Shown here one piece after another: positions 35,499 through 44,526 of a stretch of DNA of 64,000 nt. The DNA lies in assembly GCA_963695705.1 (NCBI GenBank), contig CAVOHB010000001.1:1-64000 (forward strand), in the 5' to 3' direction. Below the pieces are notes generated by a model. The model searched no databases. It had not been told where the DNA came from and worked only from the letters and a program-made list of their open reading frames with translations. How positions within the stretch are numbered: position 1 is the first letter of the stretch; every line of letters begins with the position of its first letter. The stretch is from JBKPNJ01 sp963695705 (lineage in GTDB: Bacteria; Actinomycetota; Actinomycetes; Propionibacteriales; Nocardioidaceae). The position numbers were made by a program, and so were the translations under genes.

Positions 35499-35654
35499 TC
35501 AGGCGTCGCTTCCGCCCGTCTCTGCTCGCCCGGCCTTCCCCAGATTGTCGTCGTGCAAGTGCTCCAGCCCTGCCCTGCCTGGCTTCTTCCATGACCGCCA
35601 CTCGTTGGCGCCAAGAACGGCGACGACAGCTCCCAGAATGAGAATCCACCACAT
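35499..35654 (-). CDS. 51-residue single-helix membrane protein
   Basis: A short gene found by codon walking: ATG at 35654 with GGAGG 7 bp upstream, TGA at 35499. The product starts MWWILILGAVVAVLGANEWR, one transmembrane helix, followed by a basic then mixed-charge tail (KKPGRAGLEHLHDD, ending GGSDA). The strong ribosome-binding site and the clean helix support it. Its function is unknown. It lies downstream of sucCD on the same strand. Confidence 0.6.
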   Translation of the reverse strand: MWWILILGAVVAVLGANEWRSWKKPGRAGLEHLHDDNLGKAGRAETGGSDA

Positions 35655-35720
35655 GCTGCAACCTCCTGTCAGCCCCTCCGGCCTGAAGTTGCTTGCCGCT
35701 GATGCTACTCCCCGTGCAGC

Positions 35721-35758
35721 GTGACCGACAGAGTGTGATGGGTCGGCTTCGCGGTCAC
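35721..35758. terminator. Possible hairpin downstream of sucD
   Basis: GTGACCG (35721-35727) pairs with CGGTCAC (35752-35758) across a 24-base loop, about 40 bp past the sucD stop. There is no T-run, so termination is uncertain. Confidence 0.25.
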
Positions 35759-35795
35759 TTCACCAGGTCACGCCCATCGGCGCGCGGCAGCCGGT

Positions 35796-36680
35796 TCAGC
35801 CACGTTCCAGGATGTCGCGCATCAGCTGCGCGGTCTCCGACGGCGTCTTGCCCACCCTGACACCGGCGGCTTCGAGCGCTTCCTTCTTGCCGGCCGCGGT
35901 TCCCGACGAGCCGGACACGATCGCGCCAGCGTGCCCCATCGTCTTGCCCTCCGGGGCGGTGAAGCCTGCGACGTACCCGACCACAGGCTTGCTGACATTG
36001 TCGGAGATGAACGCGGCCGCACGCTCCTCCGCGTCACCGCCGATCTCACCGATCATCACGATCGCGTCGGTCTCGGGGTCCTCCTGGAAGGCCTGGAGAG
36101 CGTCGATATGGGTGGTCCCGATGATCGGGTCGCCACCGATACCGATCGCGGACGAGAACCCGAAGTCGCGCAGCTCGAACATCATCTGGTAGGTGAGCGT
36201 TCCCGACTTCGACACCAGGCCGACCCGGCCGGCCTGGGTGATGTTCGCCGGGATGATGCCGGCGTTGGACTTGCCGGGGCTGATCAGCCCCGGACAGTTG
36301 GGCCCGACCACCCGGCAGCCGTCGATCCGCTGGGTGTACGCGAAGAGCTCGGCCGTGTCCTTCACCGGTACGCCCTCGGTGATGACGACGATCAGCGCGA
36401 CACCGGCGTCGGCGGACTCGACGACGGCGGCCTTGGTGAACCGCGGGGGCACGAACACGACCGAGACGTCCGCCCCGGTCGACTGGACGGCGTCGGCGAC
36501 GGAACCGAACACCGGCACCTTCGTGTCACCGAAGTCGACCGACTGCCCACCCTTGCCCGGGGTCACGCCGCCGACGATGGCCGTGCCCGACGCCAGCATC
36601 CGCTGGGTGTGCTTGGATCCCTCGGAGCCGGTCATGCCCTGGACGATGACCGAGCTGTTCGCGTTCAGGAAGATCGCCAT
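35796..36680 (-). CDS. sucD: Succinate-CoA ligase, alpha subunit
   Basis: 294 residues. Converts succinyl-CoA to succinate with NTP formation in the TCA cycle. The CoA-binding N-terminus has SVIVQGMTGSEGSKHTQRML; RVVGPNCPGLISPGKSNAG and VGLVSKSGTLTYQMMFELRD follow. The phosphorylated His is in MGHAGAIVSGSSGTAAGKKE. It is 15 bp downstream of sucC. Confidence 0.97.
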   Translation of the reverse strand: MAIFLNANSSVIVQGMTGSEGSKHTQRMLASGTAIVGGVTPGKGGQSVDFGDTKVPVFGSVADAVQSTGADVSVVFVPPRFTKAAVVESADAGVALIVVITEGVPVKDTAELFAYTQRIDGCRVVGPNCPGLISPGKSNAGIIPANITQAGRVGLVSKSGTLTYQMMFELRDFGFSSAIGIGGDPIIGTTHIDALQAFQEDPETDAIVMIGEIGGDAEERAAAFISDNVSKPVVGYVAGFTAPEGKTMGHAGAIVSGSSGTAAGKKEALEAAGVRVGKTPSETAQLMRDILERG

Positions 36681-36695
36681 GTGGTCGTCGCTCCT

Positions 36696-37865
36696 CTACC
36701 TGTCGGCCAGCTCGGCGGCACGATCGGCGGCCGCGTCCATGGTGTCGACCAGCGTGACCAGGGGGTGGTTGGCGTCGGTCAGGATCTGACGGCCCTCCTC
36801 GACGTTGTTGCCGTCCAGCCGGACGACCAGCGGCTTGGTGGCGTGGTCGCCGAGGATCTCCAGCGCGGTGACGATGCCGTTGGCAACCGCGTCGCAGGCG
36901 GTGATGCCGCCGAAGACGTTGACGAAGACGCTCTCGACCTGTGCGTCACTGAGGATGATGTCGAGCCCGTCGGCCATCACCTCCGCGGAGGCGCCACCAC
37001 CGATGTCGAGGAAGTTGGCGGGTTTCACACCGTGATGCTTCTCGCCCGCGTACGCCACGACGTCGAGTGTGGACATCACCAGGCCGGCTCCGTTGCCGAT
37101 GATGCCGACCTGTCCGTCGAGCTTGACGTAGTTGAGGCCCTTCTCCTTCGCCTTTGCCTCCAGCGGGTCGGCAGCGCCCTGGTCCTCGAACTGCGCATGG
37201 TCGGGATGCCGGAACGCCGCGTTGTCGTCGAGGGTGATCTTGCCGTCGAGCGCCTCGAGACGGCCGTCGCCCAGGCGTACCAGAGGGTTGACCTCGACGA
37301 GGGACGCGTCCTCCTCGACGAAGACCCGCCAGAGCAGGAGCACGAACTGCTCGGCTTCCTGCGCCACGTCGGCCGGGAAGCCGGTGGCCTCCACGATGCG
37401 GCGCGCCACGGCGTCGTCGACGCCGGTCCCCGGGTCGATCGCGACCTGCGCGACGGCCTGTGGGTTGGTACGGGCCACCTCCTCGATCTCGACCCCGCCC
37501 TCGACGCTGGCGATGCACAGATAGTTGCGGTTCGCGCGGTCCACCAGGAACGAGAAGTAGTACTCGTCGGCGATGTCCGCCGTGGGAGCGATGAGCACCT
37601 GGTGCACGGTGTGGCCCTTGATGTCCATCCCGAGGATTTCGCCCGCCTTGGTCACCGCGTCGTCGGGGGACTCGGCCAGCTTCACCCCGCCTGCCTTGCC
37701 GCGACCCCCGATCTTCACCTGGGCCTTGACGACGACGCGGTCACCGAGCTCCTCCGCGGCGGCCCGAGCGTCCTCGGCAGCGTCGATGACCCGGCCCAGC
37801 GTGACGGGCACATGGTGTTTGGCGAACAGCTGCTTGGCTTGGTACTCCATCAGGTCCACGGTCAT
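36696..37865 (-). CDS. sucC: Succinate-CoA ligase, beta subunit
   Basis: 389 residues. The N-terminal ATP-grasp domain begins MDLMEYQAKQLFAKHHVPVT-like (DLMEYQAKQLFAKHHVP) with VVKAQVKIGGRGKAGGVKLA and LVEVNPLVRLGDGRLEALDG (Mg site). The C-terminal CoA-ligase domain has GLVMSTLDVVAYAGEK, ANFLDIGGGASAEVMADGL and VFVNVFGGITACDAVANGI. It is the first gene of the sucCD operon, with a promoter likely in 37866-37957. Confidence 0.97.
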   Translation of the reverse strand: MTVDLMEYQAKQLFAKHHVPVTLGRVIDAAEDARAAAEELGDRVVVKAQVKIGGRGKAGGVKLAESPDDAVTKAGEILGMDIKGHTVHQVLIAPTADIADEYYFSFLVDRANRNYLCIASVEGGVEIEEVARTNPQAVAQVAIDPGTGVDDAVARRIVEATGFPADVAQEAEQFVLLLWRVFVEEDASLVEVNPLVRLGDGRLEALDGKITLDDNAAFRHPDHAQFEDQGAADPLEAKAKEKGLNYVKLDGQVGIIGNGAGLVMSTLDVVAYAGEKHHGVKPANFLDIGGGASAEVMADGLDIILSDAQVESVFVNVFGGITACDAVANGIVTALEILGDHATKPLVVRLDGNNVEEGRQILTDANHPLVTLVDTMDAAADRAAELADR

Positions 37866-37957
37866 GCCCGTCTGTCGTCGGTCCGAACCGGTGCTGGGAA
37901 TCTCTCGGAGCCTAATGGGCGGCAGGGCGACCCGCAGTCGCCGGCCGGGCGGGGTGT

Positions 37958-38398
37958 TTACACGGGGGCGGTGGCGGTCTCGATGCCCGGGCCGCCGCCG
38001 GCGGAACCGTCGCCGACGTGCTCCTTCACCCAGGCCACGATCTCGCGGGTGGTCGCGCCCGGGGTGAAGACCTTCGCCACTCCGGCCTCGCCGAGCAGCG
38101 GGATGTCGGCCTTGGGGATGATCCCCCCGCCGAAGACCACGATGTCGCCGGCGCCGCGTTCCTCGAGCAGGGCCAGGAGCTTCTGGAACAGCGTCATGTG
38201 CGCACCGGACAGCACCGAGAGGCCGATGGCGTCGGCATCCTCCTGGATCGCGGTCTCCACGATCTGCTCGGGCGTCTGATGCAGGCCGGTGTAGATGACC
38301 TCCATGCCGGCGTCGCGGAGGGCGCGTGCCACCACCTTGGCACCGCGGTCGTGGCCGTCCAGGCCGGGCTTTGCCACGACGATCCGAATCGGACTCAT
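37958..38398 (-). CDS. Cobalamin-binding domain protein (methylmalonyl-CoA mutase C-terminal type)
   Basis: 146 residues, a free-standing B12-binding domain. RIVVAKPGLDGHDRGAKVVA carries the D-x-H-x-x-G motif with the cobalt-ligating His (about 16), followed by EVIYTGLHQTPEQIVETAIQ, DAIGLSVLSGAHMTLFQKLL and VVFGGGIIPKADIPLLGEAG. This is the small subunit type of a split acyl-CoA mutase. No mutase large subunit is in the window, so its partner is elsewhere or it serves a regulatory role. It lies upstream of sucCD on the same strand. The last ~15 residues are Gly/Ala/Thr-rich. Confidence 0.92.
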   Translation of the reverse strand: MSPIRIVVAKPGLDGHDRGAKVVARALRDAGMEVIYTGLHQTPEQIVETAIQEDADAIGLSVLSGAHMTLFQKLLALLEERGAGDIVVFGGGIIPKADIPLLGEAGVAKVFTPGATTREIVAWVKEHVGDGSAGGGPGIETATAPV

Positions 38399-38677
38399 CG
38401 CAGGTTCACCGCCTTCCCGACCGCCTCGACCCGCGACCGGGGGTCGCGGACGGGGCGTACGACGCCTCGTCGCGAGGGTAACGGAAACCGCGGTGCCGCA
38501 CCGCGCTCGGGTTGTCTGCGGGCCTTGCGAACGAACGCGGCGGCAAACCCGTCATTGGGAACAAAAGCCACCGATCTCGTTGCCGATCCGGCCGATTCGG
38601 CCGCTTCTCGGCTTCCCTGACCGTAATACGTCCGTTATCGTGCACAGTTGCTCGTCTCCCAGACCCCGAGGACATCC

Positions 38678-39640
38678 GTGCCCCACCACCGCGCCGCAAT
38701 GCGCCCCGATCCGCCGCGTGCCTCCGCACCGGGCAGCGCATCCGCGCCGCCGAGTCAGGGCAGACATCGAGCGGAACGGCCGGACCCGCAACGGCAGGTC
38801 GGCGACCGGGGGCCGGGGCGGAAGCCGGCGAAGCGGCGTGCGAGTGCTCCCGCGGTGGTCGGAGTCGCGGCCCTGGTCGCGGCGGCCGCGGGCGTGGTCG
38901 TGGCCGGCGACCTCGCGAACGCAGGCCCCCCTACGGACGCGGGCACCTTGCAGACCTCGACGGAGCTCCCAGCGGCGGGCGAGAGCCTGGCGCCCGGATC
39001 GACCACGGTCCTGCCCGGGAACACCCCGCCCGCCGACATCCGGCGCGGTGACAGCCGCACGGAGATCCCCCCCGGGATCACCCGGACCAACCGGATCAGC
39101 CGCAGCTCCACTCGTCCCTCGCTGGTCCCCGATCGGCAGAGCCGGCTCGACCGGCTCGCCGAGAGGCAGGCCGAGCGGCGCAACTCCGCGCTCTCGCAGC
39201 TGGAGAAGATGGCCCAGAGGCGCGCCGACGAGATCGCGCTGGACCGGTGGGTGGCTCCGACCTCCAACTACCACATCACGGCTACGTTCGGCGAGGTCAG
39301 CGGCCTCTGGTCGAGCGTCCACACCGGACTCGACTTCGCCACCTCGACCGGAACCCCGATCGTGGCTGTGGCCAGCGGGACGGTGACCTCGGCCAGCTAC
39401 GACGGTGCCTACGGCAACAAGGTCGAGCTGAAGCTCGACGACGGCACGGTCACGTGGTACTGCCACATGACCGAGTACTCGGTCAGCGTCGGCGAGCACG
39501 TTCTCCAGGGCCAGCAGCTCGGCACGGTGGGCTCGACCGGCAACACCACCGGCCCGCATCTGCACTTCGAGGTGCACCCCAACGGTGGCGACCCCGTCGA
39601 CCCGTACCCGTTCCTCGTCGACCACGGCGTCACGCCGTGA
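38678..39640 (+). CDS. M23-family peptidase, membrane-anchored or secreted
   Basis: About 320 residues from GTG 38678, which has GAGGA 6 bp upstream (TTG 38648 is possible). A basic, Pro-rich cytosolic N-terminus precedes one helix (APAVVGVAALVAAAAGVVVA). A long spacer includes a charged helical stretch likely to coil (RLDRLAERQAERRNSALSQL). The C-terminal LytM domain has the zinc ligands in HTGLDFATSTG (H-x3-D) and GPHLHFEVHPNG (H-x-H), so it should be an active peptidoglycan endopeptidase. It is convergent with pcrA. Confidence 0.92.
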   Translation: MPHHRAAMRPDPPRASAPGSASAPPSQGRHRAERPDPQRQVGDRGPGRKPAKRRASAPAVVGVAALVAAAAGVVVAGDLANAGPPTDAGTLQTSTELPAAGESLAPGSTTVLPGNTPPADIRRGDSRTEIPPGITRTNRISRSSTRPSLVPDRQSRLDRLAERQAERRNSALSQLEKMAQRRADEIALDRWVAPTSNYHITATFGEVSGLWSSVHTGLDFATSTGTPIVAVASGTVTSASYDGAYGNKVELKLDDGTVTWYCHMTEYSVSVGEHVLQGQQLGTVGSTGNTTGPHLHFEVHPNGGDPVDPYPFLVDHGVTP

Positions 39641-39653
39641 CCGCGACCGGCGG

Positions 39654-42068
39654 TCAGATCTTCTCGACGGGGGCGTAGCGCAGCAGCAGCCGCTTGACCC
39701 CGTTGCTGCCGAAGTCCACCGACGCCACCGCCTGGTCCCCGTGGCCCTGCACGGCGACGACCGTGCCCGGACCGAACGAAGCATGCACGACCCGATCCCC
39801 CGCCGAGAGGGTCGGCACCGGTCGGGTCTGGGTGGTGGAGTTGACCGTCGTGGTGAAGTTCGCGGCCGGCCGGTCGTCGATGCGACGCGAGGTCGCGGAC
39901 GTCGGAGCCCATCTCGTCACCGCGGCCTCGGTCCGTCGCCAGTCGAGCAATGCGTCCGGGATCTCCTGCAGGAACCGCGAGGGCGGATTGTGCTGCGGCG
40001 CCCCCCACGCCGAACGCACGACGGCTCTGGACACGTACAGGCGTTCGCGGGCGCGGGTGACCCCGACGTAGGCCAGCCGCCGCTCCTCCTCGAGCTCGGT
40101 GGCGTCTCCGATCGACCGCGCGTGCGGAAACACGCCATCCTCCAGGCCGGTGAGGAACACGACCGGGAACTCCAGCCCCTTCGCGGTGTGCAACGTCATC
40201 AGCGTCACCACACCGGCGCTGTCGTCCGCGTCGGGGATCTGGTCCGCGTCGGCCACCAGGGCGACCCGCTCGAGGAAGTCCGAGAGCCGCCCGGTGTCGG
40301 ACTCGTCGGTGAACTCGCGGGCCACGGCGACCAGCTCGGCGAGGTTCTCGACCCGGGTCTCGTCCTGCGGGTCGGTGGAGTCCTCGAGCTCCTTGAGGTA
40401 GCCGGTCCGGGTCAGCACCGCCTCGAGCACCTCGTCGGCTCGGGCGCCGGAGTCGACCATCATCTGCAGCCCGTCGATCAGGTCGACGAACGCATTGATG
40501 CACTTGAGCGAGCGGCTGTTCATGCCGGGCGCCTCGGCGGCCCGCCGCAGCGCGTCCCAGAAGCCGATGCGCTCCTGCGCGGCGAGCGCCTCCACGCACG
40601 CCTGGGCGCGGTCTCCGATCCCCCGCTTGGGCGTGTTGAGGATGCGCCGCAGCGAGACCGTGTCGTCGGGGTTGACCAGCATCCGGAGGTACGCCAGGGC
40701 GTCGCGAACCTCGCGCCGCTCGTAGAACCGGACGCCGCCGACGACCTTGTAGGGCAGGCCCACTCGGATGAAGATCTCCTCGAACACCCGGCTCTGGGCG
40801 TTCGTACGGTAGAACACGGCCACGTCGCCCGGTCGGGCCTGGCCGTCGTCGCTGAGCCGGTCGATCTCGTCGGCGACGAACTGCGCCTCGTCGTGCTCGT
40901 CGTCGGCGACGTAGCCGGTGACCCGTTCGCCCTCCCCGGAGTCCGACCACAGGTTCTTGGGCTTGCGGTCCCGGTTGCGGCTGATCACGGAGTTGGCCGC
41001 GGTGAGGATTCGCTGGGTGGACCGGTAGTTCTGTTCGAGCACGATCGTCCGGGTGTCGGGGAAGTCCTCCTCGAAGGCCAGGATGTTGCGGATGGACGCG
41101 CCCCGGAAGGCGTAGATCGACTGGTCCGCGTCGCCGACGACCATCAGCTCCCCGGGGTCGGCGGCCGGCTCAGCCGGCTCGGCCGCTTCGGTCGGGCCTC
41201 CCGCCGTGCCACCGACGAGGTCGCCGTCGGCGGTCCGCCTGGCGGCCAGCGGACCGCAGAGCTCGCGGATCAGCGCGTACTGCGCATGGTTGGTGTCCTG
41301 GTACTCGTCGACGAGAACGTGCCGGAACCGCCGTCGGTACGCCTCGCGCACATCGGGAAACGCCTGGAACAGGTGGACGGTCGTCATGATCAGGTCGTCG
41401 AAGTCGAGCGCGTTGGCCGCCTGGAGACGGGCCTGGTAGCTCGCATAGCACTCGGCGTAGGTCTGCTCGAGGTGGTTCTTCGCCCGCTTCGCGGCCTCGT
41501 CGTGGTCGCGCAGCTCGTTCTTGCACGTGCTCACCCAGTTGAGCACGGCACGGGGGTTGTAGCGCTTGGGGTCCAGCTCGAGGTCGCGGCACACCATGGA
41601 CATCAGCCGCCGGGCGTCGGCGTCGTCGTAGATCGAGAACGTCGAGGAGAACCCGAACCGGCTGATCTCACGGCGCAGGATCCGCACGCACGCGGAGTGG
41701 AACGTCGACACCCACATGATCCGGGCGCGGCCGCCCACCAGCTCGGCAACGCGTGAACGCATCTGCGCGGCCGCCTTGTTGGTGAACGTGATCGCCAGGA
41801 TCGATCCGGGGTGGACCTTGCGCGAGGCGACCAGCCAGGCGATGCGTCGTGTCAGGACACGCGTCTTGCCCGATCCCGCTCCGGCGATGACGAGCAGGGG
41901 TGCCCCCTCGTGGACGACCGCCTCGCGCTGGGAGTCGTTCAGCCCCTCCAGGATCTGCTCGGGGGTGGCCCGGCGCGGCCGGTCGATGCCGTCGACCGGG
42001 CCGCGTTCGGCCGCGTCGGAGACCGCGGTCTGGACGGCAAGATCAGGAGTCGGCACCAGCGCACTCAT
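39654..42068 (-). CDS. pcrA: UvrD/PcrA-type DNA helicase
   Basis: 804 residues. A superfamily 1A 3'-5' helicase for repair and replication-fork clearance. Motifs in order: Q motif LNDSQREAVVHEGAPLLVIA, Walker A GAGSGKTRVLTRRIAWL, Ia ITFTNKAAAQM, Walker B LVDEYQDTNHAQYAL, III VVGDADQSIYAFRGA, IV LEQNYRSTQRILTAAN, V VVTLMTLHTAKGLEFPVVFL and VI EERRLAYVGVTRARERLYV. The C-terminal tail ends with a Tudor-like GDRVVHASFGPGTVVAVQ, as in other actinobacterial PcrA. Its 5' end overlaps the PheRS-like gene by 26 bp. Confidence 0.97.
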   Translation of the reverse strand: MSALVPTPDLAVQTAVSDAAERGPVDGIDRPRRATPEQILEGLNDSQREAVVHEGAPLLVIAGAGSGKTRVLTRRIAWLVASRKVHPGSILAITFTNKAAAQMRSRVAELVGGRARIMWVSTFHSACVRILRREISRFGFSSTFSIYDDADARRLMSMVCRDLELDPKRYNPRAVLNWVSTCKNELRDHDEAAKRAKNHLEQTYAECYASYQARLQAANALDFDDLIMTTVHLFQAFPDVREAYRRRFRHVLVDEYQDTNHAQYALIRELCGPLAARRTADGDLVGGTAGGPTEAAEPAEPAADPGELMVVGDADQSIYAFRGASIRNILAFEEDFPDTRTIVLEQNYRSTQRILTAANSVISRNRDRKPKNLWSDSGEGERVTGYVADDEHDEAQFVADEIDRLSDDGQARPGDVAVFYRTNAQSRVFEEIFIRVGLPYKVVGGVRFYERREVRDALAYLRMLVNPDDTVSLRRILNTPKRGIGDRAQACVEALAAQERIGFWDALRRAAEAPGMNSRSLKCINAFVDLIDGLQMMVDSGARADEVLEAVLTRTGYLKELEDSTDPQDETRVENLAELVAVAREFTDESDTGRLSDFLERVALVADADQIPDADDSAGVVTLMTLHTAKGLEFPVVFLTGLEDGVFPHARSIGDATELEEERRLAYVGVTRARERLYVSRAVVRSAWGAPQHNPPSRFLQEIPDALLDWRRTEAAVTRWAPTSATSRRIDDRPAANFTTTVNSTTQTRPVPTLSAGDRVVHASFGPGTVVAVQGHGDQAVASVDFGSNGVKRLLLRYAPVEKI

Positions 42069-43242
42069 CGTGGGCTAAGCCTACGTGCGAAGAAGGACAG
42101 TCCCCGGCATGGACAGCCCGATAGATCCGGTCGCGCAGCAGGTTCGCGTCGCGATCGGTCATCGTGCGGTCGAGCGCTCGCAGGACCATCCGCACCAGCA
42201 GGTTCACCTGCCCCGGCCGGATGCCCAGCCGCTTTCTGGCCACCTCGGGCAAGGCGTCGACGGGTGTACGCGACAGCACCGAGACCGACTCCAGCACGTC
42301 CGCGTCCGCACCGAGCGCGTCGCGCACGGCGTCGCCGAGGGTCTCCTCGTCCAGCCGCGCGTCGACCGCCACCGAGATGTCGCGAGCGATCGGCGGCATC
42401 GTCGATACCGGCCGGTACGGTTCCAGGTCCAGCATCTGTCCCGCGATGCGCGGATCGTCGGAACGCAGCAGCCGGATGTCGGACACCCCTTTGCGGATCA
42501 TCAGGATCCGGTCGAGTCCCAGCCCCATGGCCAGCCCGCTCCATCGGTCGTCGAGACCGCAGCGGACGAGGAGCTCCGGGTCGGCCAGCCCGCACTCACC
42601 GATCTCGACCCACTGGCCGCCCCACTGGTCGCCGCAGTGGACCTCGATCTGCTGCCCGTCCACGGTGTAGGGGTGCAGACTCGGGATGACCCGCCACGAC
42701 CGACCCGGCAGGAGCGCGTCGACCAGTGCCGCGATCATCGTGCGGAGGTCCTCGGCTCTCATCGACGGCGTACGGACGATGCGCCACAGGTCGAGCTGGT
42801 GAGGCGTGCCGGTGTGCAGCCGGTCGATCGAGTCGCGCCGGTAGCACATTCCTGGCACGACGTAGAGGTTGTCCGGGTAGGGCTCGGCGGCGAGCCCCCG
42901 CAGCGCCGCCGGTATCGCGGCCGAGGTGTGACTGCGCAACATGCGCTCGGGGTCGACGTACCTGGTGTACCGGGAGTCCCGGGTCACCGCATCGTCGCTG
43001 TAGCCGAGGCTGGCGTAGTTGTCGGCGACGGTGACGATCGCCGGCAGGCGGATCGTGATGATCCGGCAGCTCGCATCCCGGGCGACATCCGCGGGCGACG
43101 GTGACCTTCGCCAGATGCCAGTCAGGGTGTCGGCGGCGGCGGTCACGAGGTGCTGCAGCGCATGCGGACCCTGGGTCGCGTCGGTCAGGTCGCGCAACCG
43201 CAGTGCGTACGCCAAAGAGGTGTCATCGAGGTGCACAGACAT
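42043..43242 (-). CDS. PheRS-related ligase-like protein (SrmL-type), substrate unknown
   Basis: About 400 residues from the ATG at 43242, 7 bp after GGAG. It has a class II aminoacyl-tRNA synthetase core like PheS, then a ferredoxin-fold anticodon-binding-like domain (about 290-390, PIARDISVAVDARLDEETLG, RTMTDRDANLLRDRIYRAV), as in single-chain mitochondrial PheRS. Motif 2 is YVVPGMCYRRDSIDRLHTG but the usual FHQ-EG that follows is replaced by PHQLDLWRI. Motif 3 is GLAMGLGLDRILMIRKG. The PheT editing and B domains are absent. It resembles proteins catalogued as PheS-related ligase SrmL, found with natural-product genes. It probably activates an amino acid other than Phe or acts without tRNA. 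No biosynthetic partner is next to it. Confidence 0.75.
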   Translation of the reverse strand: MSVHLDDTSLAYALRLRDLTDATQGPHALQHLVTAAADTLTGIWRRSPSPADVARDASCRIITIRLPAIVTVADNYASLGYSDDAVTRDSRYTRYVDPERMLRSHTSAAIPAALRGLAAEPYPDNLYVVPGMCYRRDSIDRLHTGTPHQLDLWRIVRTPSMRAEDLRTMIAALVDALLPGRSWRVIPSLHPYTVDGQQIEVHCGDQWGGQWVEIGECGLADPELLVRCGLDDRWSGLAMGLGLDRILMIRKGVSDIRLLRSDDPRIAGQMLDLEPYRPVSTMPPIARDISVAVDARLDEETLGDAVRDALGADADVLESVSVLSRTPVDALPEVARKRLGIRPGQVNLLVRMVLRALDRTMTDRDANLLRDRIYRAVHAGDCPSSHVGLAHDECAGADS

Positions 43243-43445
43243 GAGGGGCTCCAAGCGGGATGTGGTCGGTCAGAGAGTCACTCCCCCAACCAGGTCACCC
43301 GTCAGGAGCGGCGCATCGCGGCACGCCCCGAACGGCTCGTCGCCGGTCGGGGGCGCGAAAATCGTCGCGCGTCACGCGTGCTGCGTCCCATGTCATCCAG
43401 GGTAGGCGCCTGCGCAAGGCATTTGCTGGCGTATGGTGCGCGAAC

Positions 43446-44168
43446 GTGAGCACCCCCATGCCGGACAGCGAGGTGACACGCGTCCTGTGCGTGGCCGCCC
43501 ACCCCGACGATCTGGACTTCGCCCTGGCCGGCACGGTGGCTCTCTGGACGGACGAAGGCATCGAGGTCTCGTACGTGGTCTGCACCGACGGGCAGGCCGG
43601 CGGCTTCGACCTGGAGACCCCTCGCGACCAGGTCGCGGACATCCGCCGATCCGAGCAGCTGGAGGCCGCGGCGATCGTCGGTGTCGAGGACGTGCGGTTT
43701 CTCGGGGGCATGGACGGCGAGCTGGTGGTCACACCCGGCCTCGTCCACGACATCACCGCCGCCATCCGCAGCGTGCGTCCGGAGCGAGTGGTGATCCCGA
43801 GCCCCGAGCGGGACTGGCAGCGCATCGGGCGTAGCCATCCCGACCATCTGGCCGCCGGCGAGGCGGCGATCCGGGCGATCTACCCCGCCGCCCGCAACCC
43901 CTTCGCGTTCCCCGCCCTGTTCGACCAGGGGCTTGAGCCCTGGACGATCGCCGAGACCTGGGTGATGGCACACCCGACGTCGAACCATGTCGTCGACGTC
44001 ACCGACACCTTCGACCGCAAGCTCCAGGCGATCCTGGCGCACCGCTCGCAGCACCTGGAACCGCACACGATCGAGGACCGGATGCGTGGGTTCCTGCGCG
44101 CACGAGGCGAGGCGGCCGGGATGCCGGGGCGGCTGGTGGAGGCATTCTTCGTCACTGCGACTGGCTGA
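43446..44168 (+). CDS. PIG-L/LmbE-family N-deacetylase
   Basis: About 240 residues from GTG 43446 (an ATG four codons later is also possible). The zinc motif VAAHPDDLDFALAGTVALW supplies His-x-Asp-Asp, and RSHPDHLAAGEAAIRAIYP the third ligand. Members include the mycothiol enzymes MshB and Mca. This one is shorter and lacks their extra blocks, so the substrate is open; a sugar or conjugate N-acetyl group is likely. Confidence 0.88.
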   Translation: MSTPMPDSEVTRVLCVAAHPDDLDFALAGTVALWTDEGIEVSYVVCTDGQAGGFDLETPRDQVADIRRSEQLEAAAIVGVEDVRFLGGMDGELVVTPGLVHDITAAIRSVRPERVVIPSPERDWQRIGRSHPDHLAAGEAAIRAIYPAARNPFAFPALFDQGLEPWTIAETWVMAHPTSNHVVDVTDTFDRKLQAILAHRSQHLEPHTIEDRMRGFLRARGEAAGMPGRLVEAFFVTATG

Positions 44169-44175
44169 CCGACAT

Positions 44176-44517
44176 CTAGAAGACCGCCACGGCGACGTCG
44201 GCGACCGTGAGGAGAAGCAGCGCGAAGTAGAGCCCGTTGGGGATACTCGGCCGCCTGCGGTTCGCCCAGCAGAGCAACGCGACGACGACCCCGACCGCGA
44301 ACTTCACCCCTACCTGGGCGCGGTCGACGTCGCTGTCCGTCTTCGCCTCGAGGACACCGACGAGCAGCACCCCGGTGACCAGCTGGGTGAGCGCGCCGTA
44401 GATCATCGCGTTGTTGACCACCCGGGTGTCGGACCCGAGCTGGACGACGGCGCCACCGAAGAGCGCGGCGAAGCCGAGCAGATGGACGAACAGCAGCGCC
44501 TTCTCCGCCAGATCCAT
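44176..44517 (-). CDS. Small four-helix membrane protein
   Basis: 113 residues with four hydrophobic helices (LLFVHLLGFAALFGGAVVQL, AMIYGALTQLVTGVLLVGVL, VGVKFAVGVVVALLCWA, YFALLLLTVADVAVAVF). The first helix contains a His and a short FGG turn, resembling integral membrane proteins of unknown function in actinobacteria. It follows the response regulator on the same strand by 9 bp, so it may belong to that operon. Confidence 0.75.
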   Translation of the reverse strand: MDLAEKALLFVHLLGFAALFGGAVVQLGSDTRVVNNAMIYGALTQLVTGVLLVGVLEAKTDSDVDRAQVGVKFAVGVVVALLCWANRRRPSIPNGLYFALLLLTVADVAVAVF

Positions 44518-44526
44518 GCCGCGACG

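Noticed and set aside
42043..43242. PheRS-like gene as a pyrrolysyl-tRNA synthetase
   Set aside because: It has a PheS-like core followed by a ferredoxin-fold C-terminal domain, not the PylS layout, and no tRNA-Pyl candidate was seen.
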